The notes beneath the pieces were generated by a model. It had not been told where the DNA came from. It did not search any database and saw only the letters and a program-made list of their open reading frames with translations. From assembly GCA_017469785.1 (NCBI GenBank), contig JAFUFU010000030.1:1-58295 (forward strand): a stretch of 58,295 nt of DNA. The letters are read 5' to 3'. Shown piece by piece: positions 31,851-41,401 of this stretch (its first letter is position 1; every line of letters starts with the position of its first letter). The DNA is from Treponema sp. GTDB lineage: Bacteria > Spirochaetota > Spirochaetia > Treponematales > Treponemataceae. Both the position numbers and the translations under genes were made by a program.

Positions 31851-32872
31851 AGGAGCCCGGTCTGCACGCAGAAAAACACTATGGCGAAAAGCGTAAAGGC
31901 ACTGCTCAGGGTCGTCCATACCACAAGCTGACCCGCAAGCTCTGAATCACTGCCCATTTCAGCCGTCATCGGTACAGTTGAAACCGCAAGGGGAGTCCCG
32001 TAGAGGGCAATAAGGGCCGGAAACTCCAAAGATCCGAAACCGAGCTTGTAAGCCACAAAAAGACACAAGACTGGGCAAAAAATCGTTCGGACAAAAACAC
32101 CTGCAATGATTTTGTATTTTAGCCTTGCAATTGCTGAAAACGTAAAATTACCGCCCAAAGCAAGCAAGGCAATGGGGCTGGCTGACTGGGCAAGCATGGA
32201 GATGGCCTTGTATGCAAAAGGAAGATTGCGCTTTATGGTGAAACAAGCAAGCCCCGAAGAATCAGAAGGAATGAGAGCGCGGATAAAAAGGCAGAAAAAT
32301 CCAGAGGCAACGCCAAGTATCAGCGGATTCGTTACGATTTTCTTGATTATTGACAGCACACTGACCTTTTTTCCGTTTTCTTTTACAAAGAGCGAAAGGG
32401 CGATAATCGCAAGGACATTGAATAAAGGTATGGAAACAGAAGAAAGGATGGAAGCCGCCACAACGGGCCTGTCATCGCCGGAGGAAATGGACATTGCCAG
32501 TGAAATTCCGATAATCGCATAGTTTGAGCGATATGCGCACTGAACCATGACACCTTTCTGGCGGTCATCCCGAACCGTAAGGACTGTGACAATAAGGGCT
32601 AGGAGGAAGAAAAGAAGCACAGAGACAACGGCGTAAACACAAATCTTCCCGTACTGGTGGAGTTCTGAAATGGTATCCACATTGTAGACATTGAAGAAGA
32701 GCAGGCAGGGAAGGCAGCAACGAAAACACAGTTTGTTCAAAAGCGGGAAAAATGCAGAATCAAAAAGGCGTATCGTCTTCAAAAAATAGCCCACGGAAAT
32801 CACAGCCACAATCGGGAGGACGGCGTTCAGGGTAAAAAATAAATTTTCCAGAAAAAACGTATTGTCTGTCAT
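31847..32872 (-). CDS. AEC-family transporter (auxin efflux carrier type)
   Basis: 341 residues with ten predicted membrane segments. Typical AEC features: an N-terminal FFTLNAVLPIVAVISVGYFL, LFDSAFFPLLNKLCFRCCLP (proline-containing crossing region) and near the end GTPLAVSTVPMTAEMGSDSE. The family exports organic acids or auxin-like weak acids in bacteria (malate, for example); the substrate here is not evident. On the minus strand TAGAAT ends seven bases before the ATG, with no ribosome-binding site. Confidence 0.85.
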   Translation of the reverse strand: MTDNTFFLENLFFTLNAVLPIVAVISVGYFLKTIRLFDSAFFPLLNKLCFRCCLPCLLFFNVYNVDTISELHQYGKICVYAVVSVLLFFLLALIVTVLTVRDDRQKGVMVQCAYRSNYAIIGISLAMSISSGDDRPVVAASILSSVSIPLFNVLAIIALSLFVKENGKKVSVLSIIKKIVTNPLILGVASGFFCLFIRALIPSDSSGLACFTIKRNLPFAYKAISMLAQSASPIALLALGGNFTFSAIARLKYKIIAGVFVRTIFCPVLCLFVAYKLGFGSLEFPALIALYGTPLAVSTVPMTAEMGSDSELAGQLVVWTTLSSAFTLFAIVFFCVQTGLL

Positions 32873-32936
32873 CGCTTACATTCTATTCAAAATAAGCAAA
32901 ATATCCTATAAAAAAGGCTTATATTTCACATAAAAA

Positions 32937-32966
32937 TTGTAGATTTTGGAGTTTTTGTGATATACT
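32937..32966 (+). promoter_or_regulatory. Promoter of the SpoIIE-type phosphatase gene, leaderless geometry
   Basis: TTGTAG (32937-32942), 18 bases, TATACT (32961-32966), then six bases to the ATG at 32973. No ribosome-binding site. Confidence 0.55.
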
Positions 32967-32972
32967 GTAAGT

Positions 32973-35078
32973 ATGCTGAAAAAAACATTGAATTTTCTCT
33001 TATTATTTTTTCTTCTCTTAATCATTTCAGCATGCAACATTTCAGCAGATTCAAAAAGCACAATCATCAATTTAAAGGATCGGTGCTATTGGGCTGAATG
33101 TGATGCAGACAGCACCTTTGAGGAAGCTGAGCGAATGCAATTCCACAAATTCTCCACGGCGGGAATCGGAAATATAGTCAGGGTTGCAGGCAAATCTCAG
33201 GAATACGTATGGATTAGAATCACTTTCACTGTTCCCCAGCAGCTCAAAGACGAAACCCTCGGGCTTTTGATTTCCTATCTTCATTTTGCCGACAAGCTCT
33301 GGGTAAATGGCTCCTATGTCGGCTCATACGGTGATTTTCCTCCAAAAATCAAGAGCGCACTTTGGGGTTCGCATTTTTATGTCATTCCTGAATCCCTTAT
33401 TTATCAGAACGAAAGAAACACAATACTCATAAAAGTATACTGCAAGGGAAAGAGCGGCATATCCGACAAAATCATGCTGGGAAAATACGACGAAATTAAG
33501 GAAATCCACACCTTCCGCACATTCATTCAATCCATAATCTATGTGTTCGCGGAAGGCGGTATGTTCTTCACGGCTCTGCTTTTCTTTATGATTTTTATCT
33601 GGCGCAAAAAGGAATCGGCTTTCCTTTCTTTCTCTTTATTGTGTATTTCTTCCATGCTGATTGCCACGCCCTTTTTTGCTCCCCAGCTTCCGCTCACATA
33701 CCCAAACAACCTGCCCTACATACCTTTCATCAAGTCATCTCTGTGTCTCGGCTTGTACCTAATCACTTTTTTCCTGTCAAACTTCATCATTGAATTTGTA
33801 GGCTTGAAACCGACAAGGTTTCTAAGGATTCTGAGCATTTCAATTCTTTCTGTCAGTGCCCTTCTTACTTTCGCGGCTCCGACTTATACATTTCTCATGG
33901 CAATCTGCCCCTTCATGCTCGCTTTGTCCCTGATTCAGCTTGTCAGTCCCATTGTTTTCATCGCGAAAAGCACTCTTACGGTCCAAGGAAAAAAAGACTT
34001 GAAAATCCTTTTGCTTACATTCATTCCCTTGTTCATTTCAATTCCAGCAGATTTTTTTATCAAGGGATTTTTGCAAAAGGCTGACTCACCCTACATCACC
34101 CTCTTCGGCTGGCTCGTGACGATTCTTGACTTCATCATCATAATGAGTCTCCGCTATAACAAGGCTGTTTCACAGAACGAATATCTTAACGTTAAATTGC
34201 GCCGGGAAGTCCTAAAACAAACACGGGAACTTTCCCGCAAGAACATCAAGCTTGAAGAAGAAATCCGGCGCGCTGAAACCGATCTGGAAATGGCATCCCT
34301 TGTCCAGAAAAAATTCTTTCCATATCCACCAAAAAACATCAGAGGCTGGGATATTGCCGTCAGTTACAGTCCCCTTTCGAAAGTCTCCGGGGATATGTAT
34401 GACTACTACATAGAGGGCAACAATCTAAATGGCTTTTCGCTTTTCGATGTCTCAGGACACGGAGTTGCCGCAAGTCTTATCACCATGCTTGCAAAGAACA
34501 TTGTTTTTCAGGCCTTTGTAAGGAATCTCGCTAACAAGGAATCGGTCTCACGGACTTTATATGAAATCAACGATGAAATCATTGAGGCAAAGGGAGACAT
34601 AGAAAATTATCTTACCGGCCTCATGTTCCGTTTTTCTGATTTTGATGAAAATGACACCTGTCTGGTCGAAATGGCAAACGCAGGCCACCCCAATCCGATT
34701 TATTTTTCCGCGCGAACAAACACCTGTCAGGAACTGCTTTGCGCAAAGGATGCTGATCATCACGGCGCAATCGGCTTGGACTTCATCACGGTTTCATTTC
34801 CACAGGTAAATTTCACCATGGAAGAGGACGATATCCTTCTTTTCTATACGGATGGACTCACTGAAAGCCGCAACGGTAAAAACGAGATGTTCGGAAAAAT
34901 GCGAATCCATGAAATCCTTCAGCAAAGCTACGCAAAGGACGCCCAGTCAATCATGGAAGATATCATCGACACGTACAACGCTTTCACAAAGGGCGCCAAA
35001 CGCGATGACGATATCACAGTGGTCGTAATGAAACGCGAGAATTCCAGCAATTTCGTTGAGGAACTGATAGGAATTTAA
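32973..35078 (+). CDS. Lipoprotein 7TMR-DISM / SpoIIE (PP2C) phosphatase
   Basis: 701 residues. A lipoprotein-type signal with ISAC (Cys21). An extracytoplasmic beta-jelly-roll domain (about 30-185, WIRITFTVPQQLKDETLGLL) is the ligand-binding DISMED2-like region; then seven membrane segments (about 190-400) and a helical linker (about 400-440). The C-terminal PP2C/SpoIIE phosphatase has VSGDMYDYY, DVSGHGVAASL, ANAGHPNPIY, YTDGLTESR and RDDDITVVVM, all metal-binding positions being present. It should sense an external ligand and dephosphorylate a serine in an anti-anti-sigma factor; no target is near. A lipobox in front of a multispan protein is a little unusual, and the segment may instead be an uncleaved anchor. 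Confidence 0.85.
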   Translation: MLKKTLNFLLLFFLLLIISACNISADSKSTIINLKDRCYWAECDADSTFEEAERMQFHKFSTAGIGNIVRVAGKSQEYVWIRITFTVPQQLKDETLGLLISYLHFADKLWVNGSYVGSYGDFPPKIKSALWGSHFYVIPESLIYQNERNTILIKVYCKGKSGISDKIMLGKYDEIKEIHTFRTFIQSIIYVFAEGGMFFTALLFFMIFIWRKKESAFLSFSLLCISSMLIATPFFAPQLPLTYPNNLPYIPFIKSSLCLGLYLITFFLSNFIIEFVGLKPTRFLRILSISILSVSALLTFAAPTYTFLMAICPFMLALSLIQLVSPIVFIAKSTLTVQGKKDLKILLLTFIPLFISIPADFFIKGFLQKADSPYITLFGWLVTILDFIIIMSLRYNKAVSQNEYLNVKLRREVLKQTRELSRKNIKLEEEIRRAETDLEMASLVQKKFFPYPPKNIRGWDIAVSYSPLSKVSGDMYDYYIEGNNLNGFSLFDVSGHGVAASLITMLAKNIVFQAFVRNLANKESVSRTLYEINDEIIEAKGDIENYLTGLMFRFSDFDENDTCLVEMANAGHPNPIYFSARTNTCQELLCAKDADHHGAIGLDFITVSFPQVNFTMEEDDILLFYTDGLTESRNGKNEMFGKMRIHEILQQSYAKDAQSIMEDIIDTYNAFTKGAKRDDDITVVVMKRENSSNFVEELIGI

Positions 35079-35147
35079 CAGCACCTGCAACCAAAGCAAA
35101 AAATTCGTGTCTTAACAGAATAGATATCATAAAAAAGAGGCAAAATA

Positions 35148-35906
35148 ATGATTTCACAAAAACAATGGTTTGACGAAGACGGGATCACCTTTCATTCCGA
35201 GCATAAAGTTCAGTTTTCACAAAGCGATTCCAGCAAAAAAATGAGCTTTTACGAGCTTTTAAAAGTGACCAGCGACATGGCCGTGGAAGATTACGCACAG
35301 CGGGGCATGGACAGGGACACTCTCACAGAGCACGGTTATGCCTGCCTGGTTTCAAGGGTGGCCTTCCGCTTTCACCGCTTTCCGCGCGAAAACGAGAATT
35401 ACGTCTTTACCACCTATGAAGAAAAGGCCGAAGCCTTGCAGCTTGTCCGCGCCTACGAATTCACCACTCCAGGGGGTGAGCCGCTGATTACGGGAATCAG
35501 CTCATGGCTTTTAGTGGATCCAGTCGCACACAGAATCATCCCCACAAAAAAATTTGATTTGAGGCCGCCGGTTGAGAGCCGGAAAGAGCATGACTGCCTC
35601 AAATACGGCAAGATTCAGATTCCCGAAGATTTAGAAAAATGGGACGAATGGAAAATCAGATACTCCGACATTGACGGGAATAATCATGTGAACAACGCCC
35701 GCTACGGAGCTTTCGTCGCAAACGCAATCCCTGAAAACTTGCGGGACAAAGCCTTCACGGACTTCCGTCTCAACTACGCAAAGGAAGCAAAATTGGGGCA
35801 AAAACTTGAAATCTTCGGGAAAGTAAACGAAGAAGAAAAAAAACTCACGATTGTGGGCAAAACTGAAGAAGGCGTGTCCTTTGAAAGCGAACTAATTTGG
35901 CAATAA
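35148..35906 (+). CDS. Acyl-ACP thioesterase (FatA/TesA-like double hotdog)
   Basis: 252 residues, two hotdog-fold halves. Catalytic region DIDGNNHVNNARY gives the Asp-Asn-His arrangement of bacterial acyl-ACP thioesterases. It releases fatty acid from acyl carrier protein in the cytosol. GAGGC within AAAAAAGAGGCAAAATA is 9 bases before the ATG. It follows the phosphatase by about 70 bases in the same direction, then a strong bidirectional terminator. Confidence 0.9.
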   Translation: MISQKQWFDEDGITFHSEHKVQFSQSDSSKKMSFYELLKVTSDMAVEDYAQRGMDRDTLTEHGYACLVSRVAFRFHRFPRENENYVFTTYEEKAEALQLVRAYEFTTPGGEPLITGISSWLLVDPVAHRIIPTKKFDLRPPVESRKEHDCLKYGKIQIPEDLEKWDEWKIRYSDIDGNNHVNNARYGAFVANAIPENLRDKAFTDFRLNYAKEAKLGQKLEIFGKVNEEEKKLTIVGKTEEGVSFESELIWQ

Positions 35907-35913
35907 ACAAAAA

Positions 35914-36009
35914 AAAAACGGACTCCCGTCGGGAACGCGCCATCAAACATCGCAGTGAGCAAAGCTCAGGCGAGTTTGTGTCGCAACCCCGACGCCGTCC
36001 GTTTTTTTT
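35914..36009. terminator. Long bidirectional terminator between the thioesterase gene and efp
   Basis: AAAAAACGGAC (about 35914-35924) pairs with GTCCGTTTTTTT (35997-36009), and inside it CCCGTCGGG and CCCCGACG pair further; a run of As at one side and Ts at the other serve both strands. Both flanking genes converge on it. Confidence 0.8.
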
Positions 36010-36040
36010 GCTCTTACTAAATGGTAGAGCTATAAATTAT

Positions 36041-36610
36041 TTAGTCCTTAGCCCGCTCTACGAATGAACCGTCGCGTGTGTCGATTACGATGCGGTCATC
36101 TGTGTTGCAGAACAATGGAACTTTAACTTCCATGCCGGTGTCGAGAGTAGCAGGCTTTGTTGATTTGCCTGAAGTATCGCCTTTGATGCCCGGCTCACAG
36201 TATGTGATTGTGCGTGTAACCTGAATTGGCAAGCGAACGCCGACCGGTTTTTCGTTGTAGTAAGTGATTTTTACATCGTAGTCATCATCTGGAGAGATGT
36301 AGCCGGCGTTGTCACCGAGATAGTCTTTCTCAAGAGTGATGTCATCGTAAGTTTCCTGATCCATGAAGTGATAGTCGTTTCCGTCGATGTAAGAAAGTTT
36401 TACGTTCTTTTCGACAAGGTCAACTTCCTCGAATTTTTCGCCAGCGTCAAGACCCAAATCCTGAGTTCCGCCAGTTACGATGTCAGCAACACGGAGCTTT
36501 GTAACCATGCCCTGACGTCCTGATTTCTGACCGAGCATTTTCTGAACGATGAGAGCTTTTCCCTCATACATAAAAGCCGTTCCGACTTTGATTTCGTTTG
36601 TCATCAACAT
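36041..36610 (-). CDS. efp: Elongation factor P
   Basis: 189 residues from the ATG at 36610 (GAGG nine bases upstream). Three-domain EF-P: KOW-like N-terminal domain with the loop KMLGQKSGRQGMVTKLRV, where arginine is residue 32 (counted from MLMTNEIKV); OB domain GNDYHFMDQETYDDITLEKD; C-terminal VGVRLPIQVTRTITYCEPGI and RIVIDTRDGSFVERAKD. EF-P stimulates peptide bond formation at proline stretches. The Ser-Gly-Arg loop is the EarP-type modification site rather than the lysine used by EpmA or YmfI. An in-frame second ATG (36604) would make the arginine residue 30. Confidence 0.95.
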   Translation of the reverse strand: MLMTNEIKVGTAFMYEGKALIVQKMLGQKSGRQGMVTKLRVADIVTGGTQDLGLDAGEKFEEVDLVEKNVKLSYIDGNDYHFMDQETYDDITLEKDYLGDNAGYISPDDDYDVKITYYNEKPVGVRLPIQVTRTITYCEPGIKGDTSGKSTKPATLDTGMEVKVPLFCNTDDRIVIDTRDGSFVERAKD

Positions 36611-36718
36611 AATATGTTACCTCAAAAATAAAGCTTTATACTGCTATTTTAGTGATTTTTAAAGAGATATTCAACAAGAGACATCCTTATCCATGTGGGA
36701 ATTTTCTCTTATACATGC

Positions 36719-36724
36719 TATAAT
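36719..36724 (+). promoter_or_regulatory. -10 box of uvrB, leaderless geometry
   Basis: Perfect TATAAT at 36719-36724, exactly six bases before the ATG at 36731; no ribosome-binding site. No good -35 hexamer is apparent upstream. Confidence 0.5.
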
Positions 36725-36730
36725 TTCTTC

Positions 36731-38728
36731 ATGCGTAAATTTGAAGTCGTAAGCCCCTACCAGCCTTCAGGCGATCAGGGCGAGGCAATTGAAAAACTCT
36801 CTGAAGGATTCCTAAAAGGCGACCGCTTTCAGACTCTTAAAGGCGTCACCGGCTCTGGAAAAACCTTCACTATGGCAAAAATCATCGAAAAGGTTCAGCG
36901 GCCCACCCTCATTATCAGCCACAACAAGACCCTTTCAGCACAGCTTTACCGGGAATTCAAGTCTTTCTTTCCCCACAACGCGGTGGAATATTTTGTCTCT
37001 TATTACGACTACTACCAGCCGGAAGCATACGTGCCGGCCCGCGACCTTTACATCGAAAAAGACGCCGCCACAAATGACGAAATCGACAAGCTCCGTCTGG
37101 CGGCAACCTACTCGCTTATGGAGCGACGGGATGTAATCGTCGTTGCCACTGTCAGCTGCATTTACGGTCTGGGTATGCCTGACCTTTACAAGGAAATGCG
37201 AGTCCACATCGAAAAGGGCGAAATCCTTGATTTGCGGAAATTCGAGCGGGATCTGGCTTCGATTCAGTACCAGCGGAATGACATGGTCTTGGAAAGGGGA
37301 AATTTCCGTGTGCGGGGAGATGTTATCGAAGTCTACCCGCCTTACATGGAGACCGACACTGCCTACAGAATCGAGCTTGATTTTGACGAGATTGCAAGCA
37401 TCAAGCGATTCAATGTCCTGAACCGGGCAACGGAAGAAGAGCTGGACGAGATGCAGTTTTACCCGGCAAAACACTTCGTAGTTCCCCACGATGCCCTTCT
37501 TGCCGCCACAGAAAGAATCCAAAAGGAGCTTGAAGAGCGGGTGGAGACTTTGCTTTCTCAGGGCAAAATGCTTGAGGCCGAGCGGCTTAAAACCCGCACC
37601 ACCTACGACATCGAGATGATGAAGGAAATGGGCTATTGCTCAGGAATCGAAAATTATTCCGCCCCGATTTCCGGCCGGAAGACCGGGGAGCCGCCTGCGA
37701 CCCTTTTGCACTACTTCCCAGATGATTTTCTCTGCCTGATTGACGAAGCCCATGTCACAGTTCCCCAGATTGGAGCCATGTACGAGGGAGACCGAAGCCG
37801 CAAGCAGAATCTCGTTGATTTCGGCTTCCGCCTGCCCTCTGCCCTGGACAACCGCCCCTTGAAAGGCGATGAATTCTGGAAAAAGATGAACCAGGTGATT
37901 TATGTGACGGCCACGCCCCGCAAAGAAGAAATCGCCCAGTCAAGTCAGGTGGTGGAGCAGATTATCCGCCCTACAGGACTTCTTGACCCTCTCATCGAAA
38001 TCCGCCCCAGCGAAGGGCAGATGGAAGACATTTACAAGGAAGTAAAATCCAGAATCGAAAAGAAAGAGCGCAGCCTGATTCTGACTCTGACCAAGAAAAT
38101 GGCCGAGGACTTGACGGATTATCTTTTAGGGCTGAATCTCAAAGTCAAATACATTCACAGTGAAATCGACACTTTTGAGCGGGTTGAAATCCTCAAATCC
38201 TTGCGAACCGGCGAAATCGATGTTCTTATCGGAATCAACCTCTTGCGAGAGGGAATCGATTTGCCTGAAGTCAGCTTTATCGCAATCCTTGACGCGGACA
38301 AAATCGGCTTTCTGCGCTCAACCACCAGTTTGATTCAGATTGTAGGCCGGGCCGCCCGAAACGAAAACGGAATGGTCGTCATGTACGCCGACAATATCAC
38401 GCCCGCAATCAAAGAGACTGTGGGTGAGACAAAACGCCGCCGGGAAATCCAGCAGAAATACAACGAGGAGCACGGAATCACGCCTCACACGGTCTCAAAG
38501 GCAGTGCAGGACATTCTCGTTCGCCAGCAGCAAGATGCCGCCGAAAATGCCGAAGTGGAGCTTTCAGTCCTTAAAAAGAGCGCCAATCTCTTCGATCCAA
38601 AGCAGCGTAAAAAGCTCATCGACGCCCTAAAAAAAGAAATGTCCGATTACGCCGACAGACTGGAGTATGAGCAGGCGGCCGCAATCCGCGACCAGATTCA
38701 GGAAATAGAGCGCATGTACGGCAAATAA
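36731..38728 (+). CDS. uvrB: Excinuclease ABC subunit UvrB
   Basis: 665 residues (E. coli 673). N-terminal FEVVSPYQPSGDQGEAIEKL; Walker A VTGSGKTFT; beta-hairpin YYDYYQPEAYVPARDLYIEK; helicase motifs IDEAH, VTATP, HSEIDTFERVEILKSLRTGE, INLLREGIDLPEVSFIAILD and IQIVGRAARN; C-terminal UVR domain LEYEQAAAIRDQIQEIERM for UvrC contact. It verifies lesions in nucleotide excision repair after UvrA loading. The ATG at 36731 was chosen on the family's start and the -10 box six bases before it; an in-frame GTG at 36695 would extend it unnaturally. Highly confident. Confidence 0.96.
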   Translation: MRKFEVVSPYQPSGDQGEAIEKLSEGFLKGDRFQTLKGVTGSGKTFTMAKIIEKVQRPTLIISHNKTLSAQLYREFKSFFPHNAVEYFVSYYDYYQPEAYVPARDLYIEKDAATNDEIDKLRLAATYSLMERRDVIVVATVSCIYGLGMPDLYKEMRVHIEKGEILDLRKFERDLASIQYQRNDMVLERGNFRVRGDVIEVYPPYMETDTAYRIELDFDEIASIKRFNVLNRATEEELDEMQFYPAKHFVVPHDALLAATERIQKELEERVETLLSQGKMLEAERLKTRTTYDIEMMKEMGYCSGIENYSAPISGRKTGEPPATLLHYFPDDFLCLIDEAHVTVPQIGAMYEGDRSRKQNLVDFGFRLPSALDNRPLKGDEFWKKMNQVIYVTATPRKEEIAQSSQVVEQIIRPTGLLDPLIEIRPSEGQMEDIYKEVKSRIEKKERSLILTLTKKMAEDLTDYLLGLNLKVKYIHSEIDTFERVEILKSLRTGEIDVLIGINLLREGIDLPEVSFIAILDADKIGFLRSTTSLIQIVGRAARNENGMVVMYADNITPAIKETVGETKRRREIQQKYNEEHGITPHTVSKAVQDILVRQQQDAAENAEVELSVLKKSANLFDPKQRKKLIDALKKEMSDYADRLEYEQAAAIRDQIQEIERMYGK

Positions 38729-38787
38729 TGCGCCGCAAGTTTTTGCTTTCCAAAAACTTGTCACGCCATGACTGTCGGAAAATATTG

Positions 38788-39717
38788 CTAAAAATAAAAA
38801 CCCTCTTCCGGGAGTTTGCGTCCCAACAGGGTGAGATATTTTTCAATGTCAGATTTAGCGGCTCTTGACTCTCGGAATGTCAGGGCAGCGTTGGGGATTG
38901 AGGCCCGGACCGTGGCAACAGAAAATCCGATTCCATGTTTTTCGGAAAGCAGGGCAGCCTTGGCCGGATTTTTGTTCGTCCAAAGGACAGCCGTTTTGTA
39001 AAGATCGCAGAAGCGGCGCAGAAGGCCGGGATTTTCTCTTGCAAAATCTGAGCGAGCAACAATAAGCATGGCCGGATAGCTGCTGTATGACTCTGATTCG
39101 CCGTATATTTTCTGCAGGGAAACCGCCCTTCGGATTTTTTGAGAGTTCAGCATGGCCACTGTCGCATAAGGCTCGGAAAGCAGGGCAAAATGGCTCTGGC
39201 CTGTAATCAATTTGTTCGCCATGACAGAAGCTGGAAAGGAGAAATCAAGATGGACAGCCCCGGTCTCCTCCCCTGCAGAGAGCCCTTTTTTGGAAAGAAG
39301 ATTTTCAAGGATTTTTACAGACGAATCGTTTGGCGGACAGAGCAGATTTTTTTCTTTCAGGTCTTCTATTGAGTTGAATTTATCATCGTCCGTGAGAAGA
39401 AATGCGTTCCCGTTTTGAGCCACGCCAAGGCAGAGCAATGAAGCATTTCCTGCCGTAAAGACTTTTGCCCCGTCCTCTGCCGTAAGAAACCCCACGTCGA
39501 TTTCGCCTTTCAAAAGCGCGGGAAGCTCAGACTGAGCGGAATCAAAGTTTTTAAAGTCCATGTCCTGAACGGCCAGTTTTGCCTTGTTTTCGATTAGATA
39601 AGCACAGGGCGCGCAGGCAATTCCCTTGATGATGCCAAGGCGAATTGAAGGATTTTGTGCATGAATGGGAAAAAAAATAAAAAAAATCGAAAAAAGACAG
39701 ATAAATTTTTTGAACAT
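38788..39717 (-). CDS. ABC transporter substrate-binding protein (SsuA/NMT1-like)
   Basis: 309 residues. Signal peptide MFKKFICLFSIFFIFFPIHA with cleavage before QNP; then the SsuA/THI5/NMT1-type two-lobe fold: IRLGIIKGIACAPCAYLIEN, LPALLKGEIDVGFLTAEDGA, ESYSSYPAMLIVARSDFARE. Such proteins deliver sulfonates, taurine, nitrate or pyrimidine precursors to ABC importers; the ligand here is unknown. The permease and ATPase are not adjacent. The start at 39717 (ATG) has GTGGAG three bases upstream; an alternative GTG at 39726 is possible. A GC-rich repeat lies directly upstream at 39733-39869. Confidence 0.75.
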   Translation of the reverse strand: MFKKFICLFSIFFIFFPIHAQNPSIRLGIIKGIACAPCAYLIENKAKLAVQDMDFKNFDSAQSELPALLKGEIDVGFLTAEDGAKVFTAGNASLLCLGVAQNGNAFLLTDDDKFNSIEDLKEKNLLCPPNDSSVKILENLLSKKGLSAGEETGAVHLDFSFPASVMANKLITGQSHFALLSEPYATVAMLNSQKIRRAVSLQKIYGESESYSSYPAMLIVARSDFARENPGLLRRFCDLYKTAVLWTNKNPAKAALLSEKHGIGFSVATVRASIPNAALTFRESRAAKSDIEKYLTLLGRKLPEEGFYF

Positions 39718-39732
39718 GGACTCCACTTAAAA

Positions 39733-39869
39733 GCAAAGCGTTAGGGGCTGGAGTGGTGGCCGCCGTGCGGGCAGTGCGAAGCACCGGGCCACGGAAGACC
39801 CGACCGCCGTACCACGTAGCGAAGCGTAGTAGCGGCGGGAACGCCCAGCAACCCCAGTTTGAACGCCTT
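39733..39869. repeat. Dispersed GC-rich repeat, family 2 (third copy)
   Basis: Begins AAGCGTTAGGGG and ends GAACGCC, with CCCGACCGCC and ACGTAGCGAAGCGTAG inside; shares these blocks with the copies at 20393 and 22716. Confidence 0.6.
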
Positions 39870-39877
39870 ACAATTCC

Positions 39878-41401
39878 TTATTTTTCGTTTTTAATCACCT
39901 CATCCATGTCACACTTGGGAGGAATTCCGTCCACAAGCTCCTTTGAGCCGGCATTTGCGTAGATGTTGAGCAAGGCCGCGCCGGTTTTTGGATTCATGAT
40001 GACAGAAGGACCTGCGATACAGCCTCCTTCACAAGCCATGACTTCGATAAGGTTCGGACAGTCTGCGGGAGCAGGAACCGTTCCAGCGTTGATTTTACCA
40101 TAATTCTGCAGATTTTTCACGCCCGCCTTGTCCAGACCGTTGATGACCACAGGCCGGAGAATTGAATCGTCCTTGAGGCGGATTTTTACGCTCTCAGCGA
40201 CACCGCCTGTCTTTGCAAAGTTGCGGGCAGAAACCGTCGGATTGTATTTTCCGGGCTTGGCTTCCATTTTGGTGATGTCTATTTCTTTTGCAGCAAGCAA
40301 TGCGCTCACTTCCTCAACAGAAAGCACGTAATCAACGATGTCGCTGTCAAAACCTTCCCGTTTTTTTGCCAGACATGGCCCAATGAACACGGTAATGCAA
40401 TCAGGGTCGGCTTTTTTTGCAAGCTCGGCTGTGTAAATCATCGGGGATTTTGTTTCCGAAATGCAGTTTTTCAGTTCCGGCGCATGAATCTGGACGGCGC
40501 GGACATAGGCCGGACAGCAGCTGGTGGTCATCATCTTGTCACCACGCTCCATGCGCTCAACGAACTCTGCGGCTTCCTTGTCCGCGGTGATATCGGCTCC
40601 GATTGCAACTTCCCATACGCGGCTGAATCCGGCGGCAAGCAACGCGCTTTCAAGCTGGCCGACTTTTGCGCCCTTGAACTGCGCTCCGATGGCAGGAGCG
40701 TACATGGCCACGACCTTCTTGCCGTTCATGATGTGCTTGATGACATCAACCAGCTGGGACTTGTCCATGACGGCGCCAAAAGGACAGCTGCTCATGCACT
40801 TTCCGCAGAAAATACACTTGTCGTAGTCAATCTGCTCGTGACCGGTCTCTTTGTTTCTGGTGATTGCTCCCACCGGGCAGGCCTCTTCGCAAGGAATTGG
40901 GATTTTGACGATTGCGTGGTAGGGACAGTTCTGCATACAGAGTCCGCAGTTGATGCATTTTGCGGGGTCAATGTGGGCACGGTGGTCGTAGATTTCAATT
41001 GCCTGCCTTGGGCAGTTCATTTTACAGGGCCGGGCGAGACAGGCCTGGCAGGCGTTTGTTGGAAGATATTTGGTCTTTACGCAACCGTTGCAGGCCTCGT
41101 TCAGGAAAGTGAGCATAGGCCAGGTGGGTTTTTCTCGTTCCAGGGCCTCTTTGCCGTAATCAGAAAGCTGCTTGTCATCATCAATGTCCTCAACTGAAAT
41201 TCCCAGCCGGGCGATTACACGGGTGCGGAGAATTTCGCGGTCGTGATAGATACAACAGCGAATCGACGGACTGTTTTTTGGAATCATCGTTTTGGGAATG
41301 TAATGCACTCCCTCAACCAAATTCCCCTCCAACTGCAATTTTGCAATGCGGACGAGGATTTCCTGCTTCAGAACCGAAGCGTTGTTATTCACGTTAAGCA
41401 T
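39878..41401 (-). CDS. [FeFe]-hydrogenase-like protein with 2[4Fe-4S] ferredoxin domain (group B type)
   Basis: 507 residues from the ATG at 41401 (AGAGG five bases upstream). The N-terminal part holds several CxxCxxC clusters: CQACLARPCKMNCP, CINCGLCMQNCP and CIFCGKCMSSCPFGA, for at least two [4Fe-4S] sites. The C-terminal half carries the H-cluster motifs TTSCCPAY (L1), GPCLAKKREG (L2) and EVMACEGGCIAG (L3). It either oxidises or evolves H2 using ferredoxin-type electron transfer, or works as a redox sensor, as some group B/D members do. The L1 Pro-Ala-Tyr and single-subunit layout fit group B. No maturases hydEFG are in this window. Confidence 0.75.
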   Translation of the reverse strand: MLNVNNNASVLKQEILVRIAKLQLEGNLVEGVHYIPKTMIPKNSPSIRCCIYHDREILRTRVIARLGISVEDIDDDKQLSDYGKEALEREKPTWPMLTFLNEACNGCVKTKYLPTNACQACLARPCKMNCPRQAIEIYDHRAHIDPAKCINCGLCMQNCPYHAIVKIPIPCEEACPVGAITRNKETGHEQIDYDKCIFCGKCMSSCPFGAVMDKSQLVDVIKHIMNGKKVVAMYAPAIGAQFKGAKVGQLESALLAAGFSRVWEVAIGADITADKEAAEFVERMERGDKMMTTSCCPAYVRAVQIHAPELKNCISETKSPMIYTAELAKKADPDCITVFIGPCLAKKREGFDSDIVDYVLSVEEVSALLAAKEIDITKMEAKPGKYNPTVSARNFAKTGGVAESVKIRLKDDSILRPVVINGLDKAGVKNLQNYGKINAGTVPAPADCPNLIEVMACEGGCIAGPSVIMNPKTGAALLNIYANAGSKELVDGIPPKCDMDEVIKNEK

